DNA of 64,000 bases from Hymenobacter armeniacus (GTDB lineage Bacteria; Bacteroidota; Bacteroidia; Cytophagales; Hymenobacteraceae). The DNA lies in assembly GCF_014699055.1 (NCBI RefSeq), contig NZ_JACXAC010000004.1, positions 248,001 to 312,000 on the forward strand. Reading direction: 5' to 3'. A model generated the notes under the pieces. It saw only the letters and a list, made by a program, of their open reading frames with translations. It made no database searches and had not been told where the DNA came from. The position numbers and the translations under genes are program-made. This document shows positions 29,991 through 37,195 of this stretch, one piece after another (within the stretch, counting starts at the first letter, position 1; each line of letters opens with the position of its first letter).

Positions 29991-32078
29991 TTGCTGGTAG
30001 GGAAACCCCCAGTCCGCTTCCATCGAAATGCGTCCCCGATTCGGAATTCGCTGAATTTTACCCCCGGCTTGGTACCTTCTCTATTGCGCACATTTATTTC
30101 TCTTTTTCGGGTCAGGGCGGTTTGGTTGGCATGGGTGGTCGTGGCAGCGCTGTTGGCCGTGCCGCGGGCGGGGCAAGGCCGGGTGGTGCCGCCGCCCAGC
30201 CGCGCCGTGGACAGCCTGCGCCACCTGCTGGCCCGCCCGCTGCCCGACACCAGCCGCGTGGTGCTGCTGTGCCAGCTCAGCGACCAGCTCTGGACCCAGC
30301 GCACCGACTCGGCCGCCGTGTATGCCTACAAGGCCCTGGCGTTGGCCCGCCGCGTGCACTACCGCCACGGCGAAGGCGAGGCCCTGAACCGCCTGGGCGC
30401 CGCCCTGCGCGAAAGCAACCTGGCCCGTGCGCTGGAGGTGTTTCAGAAGTCGTTGCGCATTGCCGAAGTCACCCACGACCGCGCCCTGGCTGCCCAAAAC
30501 TTGCGCAGCATCGGCATCATCTACGTGTACCTGCGCGACCAGCGCCAGGGCTTGGCCTACTACTTCCGGGCGCTGAAAATTGGCGAGGAGCTGCGCGACG
30601 AGCGCCGCGTGGTGATTGAGCTCAGCAACATTGGCCTAGCCTACGACCTGTTCAACCAGCTCGACTCGTCGCGCATCTTCCAAGAGCGGGCCTACGCGCT
30701 GGCCCGCCGCCTGCGCACGCCCACCAACTACATTCTCTACGGGCTGGGCAACGTGGCCCGCAAGCAGGGCCGCACGGCGCAGGCCAAGGCGTTTTACCGG
30801 GCCAGCATCACGGAGTCGAAGAAGGTGCAGCACCTGCGCAGCCTCAACTTTGCCTACGTGGGCCTGGCCACGCTCTACCAGCAGCAGGGCCGCCTCGACT
30901 CCAGTGTTTACTACGCCCGGCTGGGCTGCCAGGCCGCCCAGACCAACGGCTTCCTGCGCGGCGTGCTCAACGCCAGCACCCTGCTCACCCAGGACTACAA
31001 AACCCGCCGCAACGCCGACAGCGCCCTCAAGTACCAAAGCCTGATGCTGGTGATGAAGGACACCCTGTTTGGGCAGGAAAAGGTGATGCGCTTGCAAAAC
31101 CTCAACTACCGCGAGCAGCAGCGCGCCCAGGAGGCCGCCGCCGGCCAGGCCCGCCTCAAAGCGCGCTACCGGACCTACGCGCTGGTGGTGGGCCTGGTGG
31201 GGCTGCTGGCGCTGGCCCTGCTGCTGGCTCGCCACGCCCGCCAGCAGGAGCGCGCTCGCGAAGCCCTGGAGCAGTCGCTGGCCGAGCTCAAAACTGCTCA
31301 GGACCAGCTGGTGCAGCGCGAGAAGATGGCCTTCTTGGGCGAGCTCACGGCCGGCATTGCCCACGAGCTGCAGAACCCGCTCAACTTCGTGAAAAACTTC
31401 GCCGAAGTCAGCACCGACCTGGTGGACGAAATCACCGGCGAGCACCGCGACCCCACCCGCAGCACCGGCCTGGAGCAGGAAATCCTGACCGGCCTGAAGC
31501 AGAATCTGCAGCAAATCAGCCAGCACGGCCAGCGGGCCACGTCCATCATCAAGGGCATGCTGGAGCACTCGCGCGCCGGCACCAGCCAGCGCGTGCCCAC
31601 CAACCTGAATGCCGTGGTGGAAGACAGCCTGCGCCTGGCCTACCAAGGCTTGCGCACCAAAGACAAGGAATTTACGGCCGAGCTTGTGACCGAACTAGCC
31701 CCCGAGCTGCCCCACATCGAGGCCATGTCGCAGGACCTGGGCCGCGTGCTGATAAACTTGTTTACCAACGCTTTCCATGCCGTGCAGCAGCGCCAGCGGC
31801 AAAGCCCGGGCTCAGGCTATCGGCCCACCGTGACCGTGAGCACCCATGCCGTGCCGGGCGCGGTCGAAATCCGGGTGAAGGACAACGGCACGGGGATGTC
31901 GGAAAGCGTGCAGGCGAAAATCTTCCAGCCCTTCTTCACCACCAAGCCCGTGGGCGAGGGCACGGGCCTGGGCCTGAGCCTGAGCCACGACATCGTGACC
32001 ACGAGCCACGGCGGCACCCTCACCGTGGAAAGCCGCGAAGGCGAGGGCACCGAATTTGTGGTGCGCCTGCCGGCTTAA
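29991..32078 (+). CDS. TPR-sensor histidine kinase (array member 6)
   Basis: This membrane kinase of up to 695 residues has canonical TPR repeats at about 90-370, for example NIGLAYDLFNQLDSSRIFQE. One membrane helix lies near 395-413, then His458 (AGIAHELQNPLNFVKNF) and intact ATPase boxes ([37 protein letters not shown]). It groups with member 1 in the core but has a different TPR sensor. The start is uncertain. No ATG exists near the signal segment; TTG codons at 29991, 30069 and 30084 are candidates, and 30084 directly precedes the hydrophobic leader. It is followed after about 50 bases by the receiver genes. Confidence 0.88.
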   Translation: MLVGKPPVRFHRNASPIRNSLNFTPGLVPSLLRTFISLFRVRAVWLAWVVVAALLAVPRAGQGRVVPPPSRAVDSLRHLLARPLPDTSRVVLLCQLSDQLWTQRTDSAAVYAYKALALARRVHYRHGEGEALNRLGAALRESNLARALEVFQKSLRIAEVTHDRALAAQNLRSIGIIYVYLRDQRQGLAYYFRALKIGEELRDERRVVIELSNIGLAYDLFNQLDSSRIFQERAYALARRLRTPTNYILYGLGNVARKQGRTAQAKAFYRASITESKKVQHLRSLNFAYVGLATLYQQQGRLDSSVYYARLGCQAAQTNGFLRGVLNASTLLTQDYKTRRNADSALKYQSLMLVMKDTLFGQEKVMRLQNLNYREQQRAQEAAAGQARLKARYRTYALVVGLVGLLALALLLARHARQQERAREALEQSLAELKTAQDQLVQREKMAFLGELTAGIAHELQNPLNFVKNFAEVSTDLVDEITGEHRDPTRSTGLEQEILTGLKQNLQQISQHGQRATSIIKGMLEHSRAGTSQRVPTNLNAVVEDSLRLAYQGLRTKDKEFTAELVTELAPELPHIEAMSQDLGRVLINLFTNAFHAVQQRQRQSPGSGYRPTVTVSTHAVPGAVEIRVKDNGTGMSESVQAKIFQPFFTTKPVGEGTGLGLSLSHDIVTTSHGGTLTVESREGEGTEFVVRLPA

Positions 32079-32091
32079 GTTGGCCCGGGCC

Positions 32092-32099
32092 TACCTTTG
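32092..32099 (+). promoter_or_regulatory. Candidate internal promoter before the receiver genes
   Basis: TACCTTTG matches the -7 consensus TAnnTTTG exactly and lies 31 bases before the receiver ATG. No TTG is found at the usual spacing. If active it would allow the receivers to be made without the kinases. Confidence 0.35.
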
Positions 32100-32130
32100 G
32101 GCCCGACTTTTACGCTGCAAAATTGACCCT

Positions 32131-32511
32131 ATGCAAATTCTGGTAGTTGACGACGAAACCGATGTGCGCGACTTGTTTCAACAGCGTTTCCGGCGCGAAA
32201 TCCGCAGCGGCCAGTGGACCTTCAGCTTTGCCTTCTCGGGTGAGGAGGCTCTGGAATTTCTGCGGGCGCACCACTCCGAAGTGCTCATCATTCTCTCCGA
32301 CATCAACATGCCCGGCATGAGCGGGCTCGACCTGCTGGGGCACGTGAAGGAGGAATTTGAAATGCCGCCCACCACCATGATGATGATAACGGCGTACGGC
32401 GACGATGAAAGCCACCAGAAAGCGCTGGCCCTGGGCGCCCACGATTTCCTCACCAAGCCGGTGGATTTTGCGGTGCTCAAAGATAAATTAGCACATTTGC
32501 TACCTTCCTAA
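32131..32511 (+). CDS. Single-domain response regulator
   Basis: The 126-residue protein is a stand-alone receiver. The acidic pair is in ILVVDDETD, the phosphoacceptor is Asp57 in IILSDINMPGMSG, the Thr position is in MMMITAYGDDES, and Lys109 is in FLTKPVDF. There is no output domain, so it would act by protein contact, as a phosphate sink, or by competing for kinases. It resembles the receiver of the next gene (shared DINMP and KPVDF), which suggests duplication. The ATG at 32131 gives the standard receiver N-terminus. It lies 34 bases before the cyclase gene. Confidence 0.93.
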   Translation: MQILVVDDETDVRDLFQQRFRREIRSGQWTFSFAFSGEEALEFLRAHHSEVLIILSDINMPGMSGLDLLGHVKEEFEMPPTTMMMITAYGDDESHQKALALGAHDFLTKPVDFAVLKDKLAHLLPS

Positions 32512-32545
32512 GCGCGTAGCCAACCGTTCTACCACAACCCGTGTC

Positions 32546-33592
32546 ATGAAAACGAAAATTCTGGTGGTCGACGACGAAACCGACCTCGAACTGCTCATCA
32601 AGCAGAAGTTTCGGCGCAAGATTCGGGAGGCCACCTACGAATTTGTGTTCGCCACCAACGGCGAGGAGGCCCTGACGCGCATCAACGAGCACCCCGATAC
32701 GGACGTGATTCTGTCCGACATCAACATGCCGGTGATGGACGGCCTCACGCTGCTCAGCCACACCCACGCCCAGCACCCGGCCATGAAAACGGTCATCGTG
32801 TCGGCCTACGGCGACCTGGGCAACCTGCGCACCGCCATGAACCGCGGCGCCTTCGACTTCGTGGTGAAGCCCGTTGATTTCACCGACCTGGAAGTCACCA
32901 TCGAGAAAACCGCCGACCAGGTGCGCCAGCTGCGCGAAACCCTTAAGGCCATTCAGGAAAATAACATCCTGAAGATGTACGTCGACGAGACCGTGCTCAA
33001 CTTCATGACGCGGCCCGACTTCGAAAACCGCCTCACCGCTTCCGAAACCGTGGAAGCCACCGTAGTTTTTCTGGACGTGTGCGGCTTCACGGCGCTGGCC
33101 GAAAAGCTGGCGCCCACCGACGTGGTGAGCCTGCTCAACACGTACTTCGACTTGGTGGTGAAGGAGTTCATTGCCCAGGGCGGCCACGTCGACAAGTTCA
33201 TGGGCGACGCCGTGATGGTCGTGTTTCGCGGCGAGCACCACCTCGACCGGGCCATCGACGCGGCGCTTTCGGCCCGCCAGGCCCTGCAGCAGAGCGACGC
33301 CCCGCTGCCCCCCGGCTTCGAGTACCGCCCACAGGTCAGCATCGGCGTCAACACCGGCGAAGTGGTGTCGGGCAACATCGGCTCGGCCTCGCTCAAGCGC
33401 CTGGATTACACCGTTATCGGCGACGTGGTGAACATGTCGCAGCGCCTGCAGTCGGCCGCCAAGCCCGACCAGATTATCATCAGCGAAGCCGTCTATTTGA
33501 AGGTGAAAGAGTCCTTTCAGTGCCAGTTCGTGAGCGAAGTCATGCTGAAAAACAAGGCGCTGCCGGTGAAGATTTACGAGGTGGTGGAGTAA
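32546..33592 (+). CDS. Response regulator with class III adenylate cyclase output
   Basis: The 348-residue protein has a receiver (Asp58 in VILSDINMPVMDG, Lys in VVKPVDF), a coiled-coil linker (130-165) and a class III nucleotidyl cyclase domain. Cyclase residues appear complete. The metal ligands are Asp177 (FLDVCGFT) and Asp221 (KFMGDAVMVV). The purine-site residues are Lys217 and Thr289, and the transition-state pair is Asn296 and Arg300 (VIGDVVNMSQRL). Lys with Thr/Asp favours ATP, so cAMP is the expected product (family knowledge). Phosphorylation by the upstream kinases would regulate it (inference). Confidence 0.94.
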   Translation: MKTKILVVDDETDLELLIKQKFRRKIREATYEFVFATNGEEALTRINEHPDTDVILSDINMPVMDGLTLLSHTHAQHPAMKTVIVSAYGDLGNLRTAMNRGAFDFVVKPVDFTDLEVTIEKTADQVRQLRETLKAIQENNILKMYVDETVLNFMTRPDFENRLTASETVEATVVFLDVCGFTALAEKLAPTDVVSLLNTYFDLVVKEFIAQGGHVDKFMGDAVMVVFRGEHHLDRAIDAALSARQALQQSDAPLPPGFEYRPQVSIGVNTGEVVSGNIGSASLKRLDYTVIGDVVNMSQRLQSAAKPDQIIISEAVYLKVKESFQCQFVSEVMLKNKALPVKIYEVVE

Positions 33593-33601
33593 ACCCTCTG
33601 C

Positions 33602-33642
33602 CTGTCATCCTCATCTGGCGTCCGCGCAGCGAAGGATGACAG
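33602..33642. terminator. Hairpin between convergent genes
   Basis: CTGTCATCCT (33602-33611) pairs with AGGATGACAG (33633-33642). It lies in the 55-base gap between the cyclase gene and the convergent transporter-like gene and can act on both. The arm resembles the GTCAT-type ends of the larger palindromic repeats, so it may be a short relative of them. Confidence 0.5.
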
Positions 33643-33647
33643 ATAAA

Positions 33648-36600
33648 CTACCCTGCCGTCAGCCCGCGCATTTTCTCGTTCTGCAGGCGAATGCGCTGGC
33701 AGAGAATGCGCAGGATGTTGCGCAGCACCTCGCCGCGCTCCTCCATCACGTCGTAGAAGTCTTCCTGGTCGATGCGGAAGGCCAGCACTTCGCTCAGCGC
33801 AGCGGCCGTGGCCGAGCGCGGCTCGGCATCGAGCAGGGCCAGCTCGCCGAAGAAATCGCCGGGGCCAAAGGTGGCCAGCTGTTGGGTGCCCGTGAAGATG
33901 CCCACCTGTCCATCGTGCAGAATGAAGAGCGAGGTGCCGATATCGCCTTGGGCGAAAATCTCCTCGCCTTCGCGGAACGTCACCTCCTTCATGATGGGCA
34001 CGATGCTGCTGAGCACGTTTTCGGGCGTTTGGGCAAACAGGGCGGTGCTTTTGAGTATCATCACCCGCTCCAGAGACGAGACGCGGGCTTCGGGCTGATG
34101 AGAGGAATGCTGGCTCATGTCGGGCAAAGCGAGAGAAGAAATGGGCTGGCGCTGAGTGGCGGCCAGCGCCGCTGCGGCCACCCGTGCGCTTTCGCGCAGC
34201 AGCTGGTAGGGCGAAGTGAGGTAAGGCCGCAGAATGTCGGCGGCATCAGGCTCGGCGGGAAGCCAGTGGCGCAGAGCCAAGCCCAGCGTCCAGGAAGTAA
34301 AGGCCATGTGGCCGCGCCGCAACAGCAGCGTGGGCAGCGGCTCGGCGGGCGGGGCGGCGACGGCCGCGGGGTGGGGCGGGGCTACTGTGTCGCTGCCGGC
34401 CACCGCGGCCGGACCGGCCGGCGTGAGCACGTGGGCCCGGGCGGGCTGCGCCGGGGCCGTGAGGCGGGCAAACAGCGCGGCTTTTTCGGCCAAGGGCGAG
34501 TCGTCGAGCAGCGCCTGCAGGCCCTGGTACACCGGGCGGGGAATGAGGTTGTCGAGGATTTCGAGGGCGTTGGCTTGGCGTTCGCGGGCGGCGTGGGCCA
34601 CGTTGCGCTGGGCCGTGGCCACCGATTCGGCGTCGTAGAGCTGGGCCAGCAGCCCAAACACGCGCTGGTGCAGCAGGCTCAGCTCGTAGTCGATGGTGGC
34701 CTGGAACACACTTCGGCCATCGGCCACCAAGCCTTGCAGCAAGTGCGTGGCCAGGGCAAATTCTTCGCGCAGCAGGTGCTCAAACACGGCCCGGTCGGCC
34801 GGCCGGGCCGGGAAGCGGCGCAACGAGCGCAACGCCACGCCGCGGGTGAACAGGTGCGGGTGCTGGGCCAGCTCGACCAGGGCGGCGCGGCTGGCGCCGG
34901 TGTTGAGGCGCTCCAGCACCAGGGCCGTGCGCTGCGGGTGTAGCGGCTCGGGCTCGCGGCGCAGGGCCTCGCGCAGCAGCGGCACCACGGCCGGGCCCAG
35001 GGCCACCAGGCTGTCGGCGGCCGGCTCCCAGAGGTGCTTGTCGTTGAGGGCCGTGAGCAGGTGCTCCGCCAGCTGCAAATGGCCCACCGTGCCCAGGGCC
35101 GTGAGGGTGGCCCGGACAATGTCGGCGTCGGGACTGGCCAGCCCGCGCTCCACGAGCTGGGCCTGCACATCGGGCGGGAAAAACGCCAACAGGCGCAATG
35201 CCACTTCGATGGCTGTTGACGGGGCATTGGAGCCCGGCAGTAATTGCAATAGGCTGGACTGGGCCGCCGCGTGCTGCGGCACCGCGCTCAGGCTGCCCCG
35301 GATGGCACCCTGGCGCGCGTCCCAGTCATGGCCGGCCAGCAGCAGGCCCACCTCCGGCGCATCCGGCGCAGTGGCGGCCAGCTGCTGGGCGGCGGCGGCG
35401 CGCACGGCCGGGACGGGGTCGCGCAGGGCCAGGGCCTGCAGGGCTGCTACGGGCAGCGTCGCGGCTTCGGCCGACGCCAGCAAGGCCAGGCGCACCCGCT
35501 CGTCGGCGTGTTCGAGCAGGGTGGGCGCGTGGCTGGCCAAGGTGGCGGGCTCGCGCTGGCGCAGCCATGCCACGGCATTCAGCACTTCGGTGGGGTGGGG
35601 GCTGCGCAGCTGGGCCAGCACCACGTGGCGCGCGGCATCGGGCAGGGCCAGCTCGGCCGTTTCGGCGAAACGGCGGCCCAGGCCTTCCTTCAGCTCGGCC
35701 AGGTAGCTGCGGTAGGTGCGGGCCAGCGCCAGCAGCGCCAGCAGCAGCAGCGCGCCCATCCAGGCAAAGGGCAGGCCGCCGTCGAGGCGGCCCAGGTAGC
35801 CCAGCACGAAAAACAGCAAGCCGGTGAGGCCCATGCCCAGCGGCTCGTAAAAGCCCTTGGCCAGCGTGTGCGCGGCTAGGCGCTGCGTGGGCGCCAGCGG
35901 CTGAAACAGCACCAGAAAAACGGGGTCGAACACGGTGCGGCGCAGCACTTCGAGCAACAGGTAGAGGCCGCAGAAAAAGGCCAGCTGCCCGGTCTGGCTG
36001 TAGCCGCCGGCCACCTGCAGGCCGCCAAAAATGGCCAGCGCCACCAGCGCCACCACCGGCAGCAGCCGCAACGACCACTGCACACCGTAGCGCTCCAGGG
36101 CTTGCCGGCTCACCAAAAGCTTGAAAAACGTAGCGGCGCCGTAGGTAGCAGCCAGCACCCAGCCCACCGACTGCATGACGTCGGCCGAGGCGTGAAACTT
36201 GTGCTTCACGTTCAGGAAAAACATGTATTCCACGCCCGTGACGACGCCCGCTATGGCCACCAAGCTCAGGCACATGGCCTGCACCAGCTCGCTGCCCCCG
36301 AAAAGCTGCTGCACCAGCCGGCCCGGCGGCCGCCGCACCCGCCGCACCGCCCGCGCCGTGGCTTCCACCACGTGCGAGCTAAGGGTGGCCCGCAGCGTGA
36401 ACAGCGCCCCGAGGTACGCCACAAACGACAGCCCCAGCAGCACCGGCAGCTGCGCGTCGCCGTGAATGAGGGCCGCCAAGATGGCGCCCAGCGCCTTGGC
36501 CGGCATGTCGCCGGAGCTGATGACGCTGAACAGGCGCTTGCTCTGCCGCACATCAAATACCACCGCCGACACGCCCCAGAACTCCAGGTTGGTGAGCAGG

Positions 36601-36971
36601 TAGATGACCCGGTAGCCCGCCATGATGGCCACCGCGGCCGCTACGGAATGCCCCACGTACACCAGCACGCCCAGTACGGCCGCCAGCGCCACCACGGCCA
36701 GCAGCACGCGCACGGCCAGCTTGCGCAGTAGCAAGTGGTGCTCGAAGTGGGTGTAGATTTTGCCCACGGCCATCATGGCCAGGGCACCGGCTACGTAGCC
36801 CAGCGGCAGGCTTTGGGCGGGGTCGTGCTCCAGCAGCAGCACGTTGGCCGCCACGTACACCAGCACCGAGCCGATGCCGAGCAGAAAGTTGTGCAGCGAA
36901 AACAGCCCCACGGTGCGGGCTTCGCCGGCTTTGATGCCGAACAGGCGTTGAAGAGAGGTGGCCGAGAGCAT
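33648..36971 (-). CDS. NTT/MFS-like membrane protein fused to HEAT repeats and a cyclic-nucleotide-binding domain
   Basis: This giant protein has 1,107 residues. Residues 1-420 hold about 12 membrane helices (for example LLGIGSVLVYVAANVLLLE) and resemble the ATP/ADP translocase (NTT)/MFS fold. Residues 430-900 are helical HEAT-like repeats with a recurring pattern such as DPVPAVRAAAAQQLA. From about 970 comes a cNMP-binding domain (FREGEEIFAQGDIGTSLFIL) with an intact phosphate cassette, FFGELALLDAEPRSATA, including the Glu and Arg that bind the cyclic phosphate. It probably senses cAMP; whether it still transports nucleotides is unknown. It faces the adenylate cyclase gene tail to tail. The start MLSATSLQRLFG at 36971 lies 40 bases behind a promoter box; an upstream in-frame extension is repeat-derived. 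Confidence 0.85.
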   Translation of the reverse strand: MLSATSLQRLFGIKAGEARTVGLFSLHNFLLGIGSVLVYVAANVLLLEHDPAQSLPLGYVAGALAMMAVGKIYTHFEHHLLLRKLAVRVLLAVVALAAVLGVLVYVGHSVAAAVAIMAGYRVIYLLTNLEFWGVSAVVFDVRQSKRLFSVISSGDMPAKALGAILAALIHGDAQLPVLLGLSFVAYLGALFTLRATLSSHVVEATARAVRRVRRPPGRLVQQLFGGSELVQAMCLSLVAIAGVVTGVEYMFFLNVKHKFHASADVMQSVGWVLAATYGAATFFKLLVSRQALERYGVQWSLRLLPVVALVALAIFGGLQVAGGYSQTGQLAFFCGLYLLLEVLRRTVFDPVFLVLFQPLAPTQRLAAHTLAKGFYEPLGMGLTGLLFFVLGYLGRLDGGLPFAWMGALLLLALLALARTYRSYLAELKEGLGRRFAETAELALPDAARHVVLAQLRSPHPTEVLNAVAWLRQREPATLASHAPTLLEHADERVRLALLASAEAATLPVAALQALALRDPVPAVRAAAAQQLAATAPDAPEVGLLLAGHDWDARQGAIRGSLSAVPQHAAAQSSLLQLLPGSNAPSTAIEVALRLLAFFPPDVQAQLVERGLASPDADIVRATLTALGTVGHLQLAEHLLTALNDKHLWEPAADSLVALGPAVVPLLREALRREPEPLHPQRTALVLERLNTGASRAALVELAQHPHLFTRGVALRSLRRFPARPADRAVFEHLLREEFALATHLLQGLVADGRSVFQATIDYELSLLHQRVFGLLAQLYDAESVATAQRNVAHAARERQANALEILDNLIPRPVYQGLQALLDDSPLAEKAALFARLTAPAQPARAHVLTPAGPAAVAGSDTVAPPHPAAVAAPPAEPLPTLLLRRGHMAFTSWTLGLALRHWLPAEPDAADILRPYLTSPYQLLRESARVAAAALAATQRQPISSLALPDMSQHSSHQPEARVSSLERVMILKSTALFAQTPENVLSSIVPIMKEVTFREGEEIFAQGDIGTSLFILHDGQVGIFTGTQQLATFGPGDFFGELALLDAEPRSATAAALSEVLAFRIDQEDFYDVMEERGEVLRNILRILCQRIRLQNEKMRGLTAG

Positions 36972-37010
36972 GAGGAAAGGGCGGCCGGCACCACCGGGCA
37001 CGGCCGTTGC

Positions 37011-37018
37011 CAAAGATA
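37011..37018 (-). promoter_or_regulatory. -7 box of the NTT/HEAT/cNMP gene
   Basis: On the minus strand TATCTTTG matches TAnnTTTG exactly and would give a leader of roughly 33 bases before the ATG at 36971. The nearest upstream TTG is 24 bases away, slightly wider than the usual 19-21. Confidence 0.45.
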
Positions 37019-37071
37019 CGGGCCGCGGGAAGCTATGCGGGGCAACAGGAGTAAGGCAGGGGAAGAAAAGA

Positions 37072-37169
37072 AGAACGTCATGCTGAGCGCAGCCGAAGCA
37101 TCTCGCGTGCAAGAGTAAATGATTACTACCCCACGCGAGATGCTTCGGCTGCGCTCAGCATGACGTTCT
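37072..37169. repeat. Palindromic repeat, ACGTCATGC family, copy 3
   Basis: The 38-base arms 37072-37109 and 37132-37169 are perfect inverted copies with a 22-base loop. They begin AGAACGTCATGCTGAGCGC. It lies between the transporter-like gene and the end of a GH3 gene, both on the minus strand. Confidence 0.92.
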
Positions 37170-37195
37170 ATTTTAAACCGAGAAAGCAGTCGGCC

